Source: an uncultured Lachnospiraceae bacterium (GTDB lineage Bacteria; Bacillota; Clostridia; Lachnospirales; Lachnospiraceae). Taken from it: 64,000 nt of DNA. Of this stretch, positions 8,007-15,984 are shown one piece after another (the stretch's first letter is position 1; every line of letters begins with the position of its first letter). Below the pieces are notes generated by a model. That model searched no databases and was not told the DNA's origin. It saw nothing but the letters and a program-made list of their open reading frames with translations. The position numbers and the translations under genes were made by a program. The DNA lies in contig CAJTSL010000008.1 in NCBI GenBank assembly GCA_910578845.1, positions 1 through 64,000 on the forward strand. Reading direction: 5' to 3'.

Positions 8007-9710
8007 ATGGGGAGAGTGTCAAAGAGGACTTCCGCCCCTGCTGTGGCGGTAAAAGAAGCAAAAATATGTTATAAAGCAGGCATTTACGCAAGGCTCTCAT
8101 CCGATCAGGACAAGAAAAAGAATGAATCTGTTGAAGTTCAGGTGAAGATTGCGGAAAAATATATCGAAGATTTTAACAGGGAAGGGACAGAGCGGATAGA
8201 GATTGTAGACCGTTATGTTGACCTGGGGAAAACAGGAAGCAACTTCAACCGTGATGAGTTCCAGAGGCTTATGCAGGATATAAGGCTAGGAAGCATTGAC
8301 TGCGTGGTGGTCAAAGACCTTTCCCGGTTTGGCAGGAACTATCTGGAAGCGGGGAATTATATTGAGAAAATATTCCCGTTTCTGGGCGTCCGCTTCATTG
8401 CGGTTGCTGATGGCCTCGACACGGGGATGCGGGGAAGCAATACGAAGCAGATGGCAGCGGAGATAAAAAACCTTGTCAATGATATGTATGCAAAGGATTT
8501 TTCCGTAAAGGCGAAGCAGCATTTGAAACAGAGACGGCAGGAAGGCTCCTATGTAGGAGGGCCGCCGCCCTACGGCTATAAAGCCGGGTGGGATAAAAAA
8601 ATACGGAAGCTTTTACCGGATGAAAATACGGAAGGGATTGTGAAGCATATTTTCAGCCTGTTTATCGAGACAGGCAGTTTCACGGCGGTAGCGGATGACT
8701 TGAACAGGCAGAAAGTCAATCCGCCTTCTGTATATAAGAAAACCGGGGAAGTATTTTTTATGCCGGAATCCGGGGCATATAAGGGATGGGACAAGAGCGC
8801 CGTAGAACGCATCCTGAAAAGTGAGACGTATACCGGAAAGCTGGTGCAGGGGCGGACTTCCATCACTGCCAGGGACGAAAAAAACCGTATCCATAAAGCA
8901 GAAGGTGAATGGGTGGTCAGGGAAAACACCCATGCCCCCATTGTTGATGCGGCAATATTCGCAGAGGCGGCAAAAGTGTGTGAAAGGCTCCATGAGAGGA
9001 CAAAATCCTATACGCATCCGACGGAAGGGTGCCCGATAGGGGAGAATATTTTTGACAGTGTGCTTTACTGCGGCGTATGTGGCAGGAAAATGACAAGACA
9101 TAGTTATGTGAAAACCTATGCGGACGGCAGCAAGGCAAGGCTGGACGGGTATTTCTGCTTAAACGGCGGGCAGACAAAAGTGGAAGGATGCCCGGCGTCG
9201 AACCGCATTTCAAAGGCGGAACTGGTGGATATTCTGATGCCGCTCCTTAAAATGGAGTTTTCTGTGTATCTGGGGAAAATGAAGAAATATACAGAGATCG
9301 TGAAAGAGCAGATCCGGGAAAAAGGTGCGGAAATTGATGCAAAAATCAGGAAAGCGGAAAGGTCTGTTGCCGCCGCAAAAGAAGAAGAACGGACAAAATA
9401 TGTGGAATACCGTGAGGGCATTATCCCTCAGAGTGAGTATGTCGCGTATAAGATGCGGCAGGAAGGCAGGCTGCATGACTTAAACCGGCAGAAGGAAGAA
9501 CTGGAAGCGGACAGGAAGAACCTGGATAACGTATCAGGGAAATACCTTGCGGCTGCCCGTGCCCTTCTCCGTTTGAAAAGCGGCAGGGAACTGACAAAGG
9601 AAATGATAGAATCCCTGATCCGGAGGATTTATGTCTATCCGGGGAAAAGGATAGAAGTACAGTTTGCCTATACGAATGAATTGCTGGAAGGGGTGCTTGC
9701 AAATGGATAA
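8007..9710 (+). CDS. Large serine recombinase 2
   Basis: A 567-residue large serine recombinase, clearly different in sequence from its two neighbours. The catalytic serine is residue 31 in AGIYARLSSDQD. Conserved VVVKDLSRFGRNYLEAGNYI and PPYGYKAGWDKK lie in the catalytic and recombinase domains. The zinc ribbon is LYCGVCGRKM...YFCLNGGQTKVEGC. A long charged coiled coil (about residues 420-510) and the ending RRIYVYPGKRIEVQF follow. GGAGC precedes ATG 8007. It overlaps the third recombinase by eight bases, so all are made together; members may act as heteromeric complexes, as in other multi-recombinase elements (inference). Confidence 0.95.
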   Translation: MGRVSKRTSAPAVAVKEAKICYKAGIYARLSSDQDKKKNESVEVQVKIAEKYIEDFNREGTERIEIVDRYVDLGKTGSNFNRDEFQRLMQDIRLGSIDCVVVKDLSRFGRNYLEAGNYIEKIFPFLGVRFIAVADGLDTGMRGSNTKQMAAEIKNLVNDMYAKDFSVKAKQHLKQRRQEGSYVGGPPPYGYKAGWDKKIRKLLPDENTEGIVKHIFSLFIETGSFTAVADDLNRQKVNPPSVYKKTGEVFFMPESGAYKGWDKSAVERILKSETYTGKLVQGRTSITARDEKNRIHKAEGEWVVRENTHAPIVDAAIFAEAAKVCERLHERTKSYTHPTEGCPIGENIFDSVLYCGVCGRKMTRHSYVKTYADGSKARLDGYFCLNGGQTKVEGCPASNRISKAELVDILMPLLKMEFSVYLGKMKKYTEIVKEQIREKGAEIDAKIRKAERSVAAAKEEERTKYVEYREGIIPQSEYVAYKMRQEGRLHDLNRQKEELEADRKNLDNVSGKYLAAARALLRLKSGRELTKEMIESLIRRIYVYPGKRIEVQFAYTNELLEGVLANG

Positions 9711-11262
9711 ACTTGCCATTTACCTGCGGCTGTCACTGGAAGATGCGGATGACAAGGATGAGAGCAACAGCATCAGCAGCCAAAGGGTCATGCTCCATGC
9801 CTACATACGCGGCAATGAGGAACTGAGGGGAAAAGAAGTCTCTGAGTTTTGTGATGACGGCTATTCCGGCACAAGCATGGAAAGGCCGGGGATGCAGAGA
9901 ATGTTAAAGGAGATCAGGGAAAATAAGATAGGGTGTGTACTTGTCAAGGATATGTCCCGTTTTTCAAGGGATTATATCGAGCTTGGAACCTACATGAACC
10001 AGATATTCCCGTTCATGGGGGTGCGGTTTATCGCAGTAAACGACCATTACGACAGCCGCGACCATGCGGGAAGCACAACCCCTATTGATACGGCATTCCA
10101 GACGCTTCTTTATGACCTATACAGCAAGGATATATCTGTAAAGGTTAAGGCTTCATTTGAAAATAAATGCGCCAGCGGGGAATATGTTTTCGGACAGGCA
10201 CCTTTTGGGTATGAGAAAAGCCGGGAATTAAAAAATACGGTTGTAGTGAACGAAAAGGAAGCGGAGATCGTGCGTTATATTTTTGCCCTTGCCCTTAGAG
10301 GGAATGGAAGCACCCAGATCGCAAGGATTCTCAATGAAAAGGGGATACTGACCAAAACACAGATGCGCCACCCGGAGCGGGCGGATAAAGACGGCAGGAT
10401 GCAGGCGTGGGATCATGTGTCTGTCCGGGCTGTCCTGAATAACCGTTTCTACCTGGGTGAGATGGCCTACGGGAAATCAAAGCGTAAGTCTGTAGGCAGT
10501 AAAAACGGTATCGCTGTACCAATGGAAGAATGGAAAGTGATACCAGACCACCATGAGCCGCTTGTTACACCGGAAGATTACGAAAAGGTATGCCTGTTCC
10601 GTAAAGATGCGGACACTTCCAGAAAAGGGGAGAAAAACCCACTTGTGGGGAAACTGTTCTGCGGCGGATGCGGTTATTCCATGACTTACAAGCCTATACG
10701 GGGGAAGAATAAATACCGCAGGTTTGAGTGCCGGAAACACGCTGTTTTGCAGATACCGGAGTGCTGTACATACTTTTCCGCCGATCTGCTGGAGGAAACC
10801 GTGCTGATGATGCTGAACCGGGAACTGATGGTGCGCGGAAATGCCGTAAAAGAAAAACAAAGCCTTGTTTCTTTCCAAAAGTCCTGTATTGTGAGGACGG
10901 AAAAGAAGATAGCAGACTGCAAGAGAAGGAAGAAGGAGCTTCAGGCAGAGGCAGACGCCTTATATGAAAGTTATGCCTGCGGCAGAGTATCTGCGGAAAG
11001 CTACAGACAGAAGGCGGACAGCATAAAAGAGCAGACGATCCAGTTGTCGGCAGAGGCAGATGCGCAGGGGGAAGAACTGGAACAGCTTCGGGAGGAATAC
11101 CGCAGGGCGGAGGAAGATATGAAGCAGATCATCCGGTATTCCCACCTGGAAATGCTGACACAGGAAGTAGTTGATATATTTATTAAGAAAATACACGTTT
11201 ATAAAGACAAAAGAGTTGAAATCATGTGGAACTTCCGCGAAAATGGAAAGGAGACAGAATGA
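9703..11262 (+). CDS. Large serine recombinase 3
   Basis: A 519-residue large serine recombinase. ATG 9703 was chosen because MDKLAIYLRLSLEDAD places the catalytic serine at residue 11 and GAAGGGG lies just upstream; an earlier in-frame ATG at 9664 adds an unlikely extension inside gene 2. Seen motifs: DDGYSGTSMERPGM, VLVKDMSRFSRDYIELGTYM, PFGYEKSRELK, the ribbon LFCGGCGYSM...FECRKHAVLQIPEC, a coiled coil and FIKKIHVYKDKRVEIMW. It overlaps its neighbours on both sides (ATGGATAA and ATGA), showing tight translational coupling. Confidence 0.95.
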   Translation: MDKLAIYLRLSLEDADDKDESNSISSQRVMLHAYIRGNEELRGKEVSEFCDDGYSGTSMERPGMQRMLKEIRENKIGCVLVKDMSRFSRDYIELGTYMNQIFPFMGVRFIAVNDHYDSRDHAGSTTPIDTAFQTLLYDLYSKDISVKVKASFENKCASGEYVFGQAPFGYEKSRELKNTVVVNEKEAEIVRYIFALALRGNGSTQIARILNEKGILTKTQMRHPERADKDGRMQAWDHVSVRAVLNNRFYLGEMAYGKSKRKSVGSKNGIAVPMEEWKVIPDHHEPLVTPEDYEKVCLFRKDADTSRKGEKNPLVGKLFCGGCGYSMTYKPIRGKNKYRRFECRKHAVLQIPECCTYFSADLLEETVLMMLNRELMVRGNAVKEKQSLVSFQKSCIVRTEKKIADCKRRKKELQAEADALYESYACGRVSAESYRQKADSIKEQTIQLSAEADAQGEELEQLREEYRRAEEDMKQIIRYSHLEMLTQEVVDIFIKKIHVYKDKRVEIMWNFRENGKETE

Positions 11263-11624
11263 GGGCAGCGATATATGCAAGAGTAGGGAATCCGGATCAG
11301 GTGGCAGTACGGCATCAGGCAGAAGTGCTGACAGGGCAAATCCGGGGCATGTGGGGAGAGCGGACAGAGATAGATATTTATGCTGACAACGGTATCTCCG
11401 GTCTGCGGACAGACCGCCCCGGACTGCAAAAACTTTTAAGGAATGCCGGGACTTATAATGGGGTATTTGTCTATAATATGAGCAGGCTGTCACGTTCGGT
11501 GCCAGATGCAGTAGGTTTGGTCAGGCAGTTAAAGAATCAGGGAGCGGAACTTTATGCGGCAGACAGGAATATGGCGGGGATTACAGAGGAAATCCTGAAG
11601 GCTGTTTCGGACATTCCAACTTGA
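11259..11624 (+). CDS. Stand-alone resolvase-domain protein lacking the catalytic serine
   Basis: A 121-residue protein consisting only of a serine-recombinase N-terminal domain: MRAAIYARVGNPDQVAVRHQ, then ADNGISGLRTDRPGLQKLL and FVYNMSRLSRSV. The residue that should be the nucleophilic serine (YARVS in the family) is glycine 10, so it cannot cut DNA by the normal mechanism. It has no recombinase, zinc-ribbon or coiled-coil region. The ATGA overlap with recombinase 3 couples its translation. It may be a regulatory or structural partner of the three active recombinases, or a decaying fragment; the intact frame and coupling favour the first. Confidence 0.8.
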   Translation: MRAAIYARVGNPDQVAVRHQAEVLTGQIRGMWGERTEIDIYADNGISGLRTDRPGLQKLLRNAGTYNGVFVYNMSRLSRSVPDAVGLVRQLKNQGAELYAADRNMAGITEEILKAVSDIPT

Positions 11625-11748
11625 CAATAATTTGTCACCAATTTTGCCCTAACTTAGCAATAATGAACCACACGCCCCACGAAGTTATGCGGGTTTCAGC
11701 GATTTTCAATCAAAAAAAGTGAAAAAAGTTTGTGACAATAACTTGACA
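11622..11748 (+). repeat. Repeated TGACAATAAY motif at the element's right end
   Basis: TGACAATAATTTGTCA (11622-11637) is an inverted repeat of TGACAA around TAAT and overlaps the stop codon of the last recombinase-type gene. A related TGACAATAACTTGACA lies at 11733-11748. The region 11625-12017 has no gene. These could be recombinase- or regulator-binding sites near the att junction. Confidence 0.5.
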
Positions 11749-11776
11749 CACGCGGGGTATGGGGCGCTGTGTGTAG

Positions 11777-11811
11777 CCTCAAGCCTTCCGGTTTGAGGCA
11801 GGGAGCCTGCC
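11777..11811 (+). terminator. Overlapping hairpins after the recombinase operon
   Basis: CCTCAAGCC (11777-11785) pairs with GGTTTGAGG (11790-11798). GGCAGG (11797-11802) pairs with CCTGCC (11806-11811). The two stems share bases and are mutually exclusive in part. No T-run follows, so this may be a terminator of weak type or part of the recombination site. Confidence 0.4.
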
Positions 11812-11839
11812 GGGGTAAGAGAGAGTAGATTTTTAGGAG

Positions 11840-11887
11840 AATAAGCACTTTATTTTATGCGGTATGGTGTAGAATAAAGTGCTTATT
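11840..11887. repeat. 15 bp perfect inverted repeat at element/chromosome boundary
   Basis: AATAAGCACTTTATT (11840-11854) and its exact reverse complement (11873-11887) enclose an 18-base loop. It lies where the GC-richer element gives way to AT-rich DNA. It may be an old bidirectional terminator of a gene interrupted by integration, or a boundary mark. Confidence 0.7.
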
Positions 11888-12017
11888 ATGCGTTAATTCA
11901 GGATAAATCGTATGAATTAAACGTATGAGATATAAAAATGCAAATTGTATTTCAAATATAGTTGTGTATACAATATGGTAATGATATGATGTAAATAAGA
12001 AATACGGAGGATTGTAT

Positions 12018-12941
12018 ATGGCAAATGTATATGACGGAGCATTTCGGACAATTTTAAATGATTGCCGACAAATGATCATTCCGGTAATCAATGAGGTTTT
12101 CAAGGAAGACTATACAGGAAATGAAATAATAGAGTTTCATCCCAATGAACATTTTATTGAACAACAGGATGCAGCGAATCAGGAAAGGATAACGGACACT
12201 AATTTCATAATATATGGAAAGAAAAAGAAAAAATATCATCTGGAATGTGAGAGCAGCCTGCCAGACGGGCGGATGACAATTCGGTTGTTTGAGTATGATG
12301 CGCAGATTGCGTTGGACGAGGGCGAGGTTACTAATGAAACATTGACCGTAACTTTTCCAAATACAGCGGTGCTGTATCTGCGTACATACAAAAAGTCACC
12401 CGACAAAATGCGGTATGTAATTAAAACACCAGGCGGTACTGTAGAGTATGACGTGCCGGTCATGAAGGTGCAGGAATATTCTCTGGATGATATTTTTTCA
12501 AAAGGCTTATTACTGTTAATTCCGTTTTATATTTTCTCACATGAAAAGAACTTTAAGGTGTATAATAATAATGAGCAGAGATTAGCAGAATTGAAAGCAG
12601 AGTATAGGAACATTTTGGAAAGGCTTGATAAATTGGAACAGGAAGGAATTATTGGCGCGTTTGACAAGCGTACAATTATAGAACTTTCCAACGATGTGAT
12701 TAAGGAAATTGCACAGAAGTACGAGAATGTGCAGAAAGGTGTAGGTGATATTATGGGTGGAGCATTGATCGAAACAGAAGCAAGGACAATTTTGAATAGA
12801 GGAAAAGATGAAGGCAGGAACGAAAATAAGAAGGAAACAGCACTTAGGATGTTACAGGATGGAGAATTATCAATTGATAAAATTGCAAAATATTCAGGGC
12901 TTGATGTTGCGGAGGTAGAGCTGCTTGCAGAGATTCAGTAA
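12018..12941 (+). CDS. Rpn-family PD-(D/E)XK nuclease / transposase-like protein
   Basis: A 307-residue protein resembling the Rpn (recombination-promoting nuclease, formerly transposase_31/DUF4351) group that is common in Lachnospiraceae. The N-terminal part has FRTILNDCRQMIIPVINEVF; the likely nuclease core is ITDTNFIIYGKKKKKYHLEC followed by ESS, with D and E-x-E placed as in PD-(D/E)XK folds. A charged middle helix and a C-terminal DELSIDKIAKYSGL-like helical segment (ELSIDKIAKYSGLDVAEVEL) are typical of the family. ATG 12018 follows ACGGAGG at 12004-12010. Codon use and AT content differ from the neighbouring element. Activity is not certain. Confidence 0.75.
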   Translation: MANVYDGAFRTILNDCRQMIIPVINEVFKEDYTGNEIIEFHPNEHFIEQQDAANQERITDTNFIIYGKKKKKYHLECESSLPDGRMTIRLFEYDAQIALDEGEVTNETLTVTFPNTAVLYLRTYKKSPDKMRYVIKTPGGTVEYDVPVMKVQEYSLDDIFSKGLLLLIPFYIFSHEKNFKVYNNNEQRLAELKAEYRNILERLDKLEQEGIIGAFDKRTIIELSNDVIKEIAQKYENVQKGVGDIMGGALIETEARTILNRGKDEGRNENKKETALRMLQDGELSIDKIAKYSGLDVAEVELLAEIQ

Positions 12942-12961
12942 AATGTGTAGATATTTTCATT

Positions 12962-13134
12962 ATGATTAAAAGTCGGGGAAATGGCGAGGCCGTTGTTTCA
13001 CCAATTTCAAAAATGGGATAAGTTGAAGCTACATTTGGTATTGAGAAAAACAAGGATGTAAAATTTATATTTAAGGGTGTGGATCAAGATGATTTTGGGG
13101 AATTGAGTTATGGACATATTTTTCCCAGAAAGTA
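12962..13134 (+). pseudogene. Broken gene fragment, unknown
   Basis: From ATG 12962 the frame reads MIKSRGNGEAVVSPISKMG, then an in-frame TAA, and continues openly as VEATFGIEKNKDVKFIFKGV to a stop at 13134. Continuity across the stop suggests a decayed gene. I do not recognise the family. Confidence 0.35.
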
Positions 13135-13271
13135 AAAGGGTTGCCGAATTATTTGATGAGCATATGGTAGATGAGCCTAAATGGTATTGCAAGAAGATTG
13201 TAAAAATAGGGAGTTTGAAGAATTTTCCTGAAATAAAATATCAGGCGGTTGTATGGAGTTTGGGTTTGTAA
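13110..13271 (+). pseudogene. Short open frame, probable gene remnant
   Basis: A 53-residue frame starting MDIFFPESKRVAELFDEHMV and ending QAVVWSLGL. It overlaps the fragments on both sides in other frames and has no good ribosome site. It looks like a piece of a larger decayed gene. Family unknown. Confidence 0.3.
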
Positions 13272-13278
13272 AGATTTT

Positions 13279-13707
13279 ATGCTGATAAAACGTGTAAATG
13301 AGTGGATTACTTCAAAGAGATCAGAATACACAAAATTACATGCATTTATAAATTGCCAAAGGCTACGATTGACTGCTAGCAGAGGTTCATTTGAAAACAT
13401 ACCATCAGAGATACAACAAGAAAATGGAGTGTTTTCAATTCTTATGCAATTAAGCAGCTACGATGAATCACTTTTTCCTTTTACTATTATTGATTATGAT
13501 ACACATACGGGAATAGATGTCATTGTCAAAGGGCAGGATAATATGCCTGTAAAAACTTCCAAAATGTATTATATAGAATTTAAGAATTATTATCATATAA
13601 TAACCGTTGAATTGGAAAAAGGTAACCTGATAGGAACGGAAATTCCGGGATTAAGGATACCGACGAATCAGGAGATTATAAAATTAGTAGAAGCTTATTG
13701 TATGTAA
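13279..13707 (+). CDS. Hypothetical protein, possibly C-terminal part of a broken gene
   Basis: A 142-residue frame from ATG 13279 (MLIKRVNEWITSKRSEYTKL), with HAFINCQRLRLTASRGSFEN, then a beta-rich segment (TKMYYIEFKNYYHIITVEL is approximate to residues 105-123) and the ending IPTNQEIIKLVEAYCM. I do not recognise it. The lack of a Shine-Dalgarno and the two fragments just upstream suggest it is the C-terminal end of a decayed longer gene. It could still be expressed. Confidence 0.4.
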   Translation: MLIKRVNEWITSKRSEYTKLHAFINCQRLRLTASRGSFENIPSEIQQENGVFSILMQLSSYDESLFPFTIIDYDTHTGIDVIVKGQDNMPVKTSKMYYIEFKNYYHIITVELEKGNLIGTEIPGLRIPTNQEIIKLVEAYCM

Positions 13708-13799
13708 GGTAAAATGGAGCTGCTTGGCACAGTAGTAAGACTATGTTAAGTAGCTTTTTATATTAAGATGTACAATTTGGGAGGTCTGGACAAATAATT

Positions 13800-14131
13800 G
13801 AATCCCTGTCACGCCTTGGCAGAAGTATAAAGGATCTGATTGAGCTGACAGAGTTGTTTCAGAGTAGAGGTGTACATCTGTTTTTCTGAAAGAGAATATT
13901 GATACTTCTACGTCTACAGGAAAGCTTCTGTTTACCCTAATGAGTGCCATTGCATAGTTTGAACGTGATACGATAGCGGACTGTACCCGTGAGGGATTAC
14001 GGGCGACCAGAACAAGAGGCAGGATGGGAGGGCGACCGAAAACAAATCCTAATGTTATCAAAAAGGCTGTTAAATTGTATCAGACAGGACAGTATTCGAT
14101 TAAAGAGATTGAGGAACTGACAAGCATTAAG
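13800..14131 (+). pseudogene. Tn3-type resolvase remnant
   Basis: The frames spell a serine resolvase of the small type: SLSRLGRSIKDLIELTELFQ, RGVHLF, then after a frameshift KENIDTSTSTGKLLFTLMSA and, after an in-frame TAG at the expected FER position, FERDTIADCTREGLRATRTR, GRMGGRPKTNP and a helix-turn-helix start (YSIKEIEELTSI). The 5' part with the catalytic serine is missing. One frameshift and one stop make it a pseudogene left by an old transposon or plasmid. Confidence 0.85.
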
Positions 14132-14239
14132 AGATCTGATCAGGGTTCAGATGGAGATGGAAGAGATCATGCGCATGACATAGTAATGATATGCGGCGCT
14201 TTCATTGCGCCATTCATTGATTCGCTGCATCGGATATTG

Positions 14240-14326
14240 GCGTGAATATTGGCCAGGAGGGGGGGATAGATAGTATCCGCGCCACCCGATACTACGACCT
14301 AATATATAGATATCGAATATTCACGC
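14240..14326. repeat. Nested inverted repeats in non-coding DNA
   Basis: Outer arms GCGTGAATATT (14240-14250) and AATATTCACGC (14316-14326) are perfect. Inner arms TAGTATC (14271-14277) and GATACTA (14288-14294) lie between them. It could fold as an extended hairpin. It may be a small mobile-element relic or a structured RNA. Confidence 0.5.
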
Positions 14327-14461
14327 TATTGCCATCATATTTGAAATAAGACATTGCAAACGTATTGAATTGGCAATGATTTAGCATTATAATATATAAT
14401 TTTGATGTGAATATCATTTAGGGTATGAAGCAAAAAGTTGTAATTTAGAGAAATGATATAG

Positions 14462-14663
14462 GCGATTGCGAAACTCCTATTTGTCAAAACCTAGTTGTGG
14501 AATATAGACAAGATCATGAGTAGGGTACTTTGGCACCGTCGGCACTTAGACGCTGTATTGTAGTGTCTTATGTGCCGCTACGAGTGCCAATGTAGCGAAA
14601 GCGACCCTACGACGATTTGTCTATATTGCATAATGTGCAGTTGCCAAAACTTAGTTCGCAATT
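14462..14663. repeat. ~200 bp palindromic element, copy A
   Basis: A MITE-like unit. Its ends are the imperfect inverted repeat GATTGCGAA...TTCGCAAT, and inner blocks pair too (ATAGACAA with TTGTCTAT, GTAGGGT with ACCCTAC), so one strand can fold into a long hairpin. A second copy lies in opposite orientation at 33949-34163: bases 14575-14602 are the exact reverse complement of 34013-34040, and similarity continues over most of the unit. It has no coding capacity. Confidence 0.85.
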
Positions 14664-14695
14664 ATCTAGAAATGATATTTGGAAAGGAGTTTGTT

Positions 14696-14998
14696 ATGGC
14701 GAGTATGATCCAAGTAAGAGTAGATGATGATTTGAAACGGAGAGCGGATATGTTGTTTAAAAATTTGGGTACTGATACAACATCCGTAATCAGAATGTTT
14801 TTAACGCAGGCGGTTGCGAATAATGGCTTCCCTTTTGAAATCAGGAAGAATAGCAAAGCAGAACACCATCCGTACGAAATGATGACGGAAGGGGAAATAT
14901 TGGCAAAGTTGAAGCGTTCCAGAGAACATTGTGAGGAAGGCAGATATCGTGAAGCAGATCAGGTGCTTTCTGATTTGAGGGGGAAGTATGGATTATAA
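14696..14998 (+). CDS. relB: RelB/DinJ-family antitoxin
   Basis: A 100-residue antitoxin. The ribbon-helix-helix N-terminus reads ASMIQVRVDDDLKRRADMLF, followed by LGTDTTSVIRMFLTQAVANN and GFPFEI, the classic RelB/DinJ pattern. The C-terminal half is charged and would wrap the toxin. ATG 14696 has GGAAAGGAG upstream; an upstream in-frame ATG at 14570 would run through the palindromic repeat and is rejected. Its partner toxin gene overlaps its end but is truncated, so this is probably an orphan antitoxin. Confidence 0.85.
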   Translation: MASMIQVRVDDDLKRRADMLFKNLGTDTTSVIRMFLTQAVANNGFPFEIRKNSKAEHHPYEMMTEGEILAKLKRSREHCEEGRYREADQVLSDLRGKYGL

Positions 14999-15071
14999 AG
15001 TGATTGTTACAGAGGATGCAGAAACAGATATGGACAATTTTGTACAGTATTATATTTTGTCATGGAGTTAA
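14988..15071 (+). pseudogene. Truncated RelE/ParE-type toxin
   Basis: Starting at ATG 14988 inside the end of the antitoxin gene, the frame reads MDYKVIVTEDAETDMDNFVQ, a typical RelE/ParE N-terminus, then YYILSWS and a stop after 27 residues. A working toxin needs about 90-100 residues. The rest is lost. Confidence 0.75.
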
Positions 15072-15183
15072 TAGGGGTTTGGTATTTTAAGGGAAGATAC
15101 ACAAAATATGATTTTTTATCAATGAAATTATATTAAAATAATGGTGAAATAATTATTTTTAAAGATATGTGTTACCAATAGCA

Positions 15184-15212
15184 TTGTCCTTTCATAGGAA
15201 ATACGTTATAAT
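15184..15212 (+). promoter_or_regulatory. Promoter of the DUF4317 gene
   Basis: TTGTCC (15184-15189), a 17 bp spacer and TATAAT (15207-15212), about 90 bp upstream of the start at 15302. Confidence 0.6.
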
Positions 15213-15301
15213 TTCTCCATAGTAAAACAGTAAGAAATGTACTGCCGTATATTCCATATCTAGCCGGACATATGGCGGTATTTTGCAAGGAGCATGGACA
15301 A

Positions 15302-15931
15302 ATGGGAAAAATCAATCGGGAAGATATGCTAGAACTGACCAGGCGCATGACTTTGAAACGAAATTGCTTTGACCGGATTGCCGGGGCATATCTGGATGAA
15401 GAGGGATTTGTGGACGGTACTTTTAACAAACATTTTCTGAGGCTCTCGTCCAAAGACCAACAGGCAAATCTTGCTCTAGCAAAGACAATCCCTTTTTCAG
15501 ATACGAATGTGCAGTTAAAAGAGTATGCTTTTGGGGAGGCGGACCAGAAGCCGGGAAGCATCTGGCAATTGCTTATGGCGCTGAAAGAGTGTGAGCTGAA
15601 AAATGATGCGGTGCTGGATATATTTTATGAGGAGTTTGGAAAGAGATACCGGACAGATGGCAGCTATGCCATTTATTTTTTCCATGGCAGTTATGATGTT
15701 CCGTTGAAGGCCAGTGACAAAGAGAACCTGTGGGAATCGGAAGAGGTCTACCGGTTCTTAATCTGTGCGGTCTGTCCGGTAAGCGGCGATTATGAGCCTG
15801 GGGAGCCGGAGTGCGGCTTCCTGTTCCCGGCGTTTAAGGACAGAAGCAGTGACGTAAATAGGATAGATGTCTATGCGGCGGACGGGCAGTCCTGGCAGGC
15901 AGGGGAATTAAGGGAAATCCTGTTTTCCTAA
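15302..15931 (+). CDS. DUF4317-family protein
   Basis: A 209-residue soluble protein matching the DUF4317 family of Clostridia, whose function is unknown. Its start MGKINREDMLELTRRMTLKR is followed by NCFDRIAGAYLDEEGFVDGT, which carries the family-like cysteine and the AGAYLD segment, then FLRLSSKDQQANLALAKTI. The middle has YRTDGSYAIYFFHGSYDVP and the later part FLICAVCPVSGDYEPGEPE. It is shorter than family members I remember. ATG 15302 was chosen over 15272; AAGGAG is at 15285-15290, a somewhat long spacing. Confidence 0.7.
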   Translation: MGKINREDMLELTRRMTLKRNCFDRIAGAYLDEEGFVDGTFNKHFLRLSSKDQQANLALAKTIPFSDTNVQLKEYAFGEADQKPGSIWQLLMALKECELKNDAVLDIFYEEFGKRYRTDGSYAIYFFHGSYDVPLKASDKENLWESEEVYRFLICAVCPVSGDYEPGEPECGFLFPAFKDRSSDVNRIDVYAADGQSWQAGELREILFS

Positions 15932-15984
15932 GCGTATATTTTCCCAAAAGGGATGCCCGTAACAAGAACGGGCAGGGGGGGATT

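Larger units (their letters stand above)
1..11830. mobile_element. Right part of an integrated element with triple serine recombinases
   Basis: Genes from the left window edge to about 11.8 kb form a typical Firmicute integrative-element set: BlaR1/BlaI regulators, a sigma-like protein, two ParB-superfamily proteins, a small conserved protein and four recombinase-type genes at the end. The recombinase operon sits next to the likely right end. The following DNA (11.84-15.1 kb) is visibly more AT-rich and full of broken genes. The exact end is not proven: the candidate boundary lies between the recombinase stop at 11624 and the palindrome at 11840-11887. The left end and any relaxase or conjugation genes are outside the window, so whether it is conjugative, mobilizable or only transposable is unknown. 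Confidence 0.6.

Noticed and set aside
14570..14695. Upstream in-frame extension of the RelB antitoxin
   Set aside because: It runs through the palindromic repeat, is cysteine-rich and lacks a ribosome site; ATG 14696 has a good one and matches the family start.
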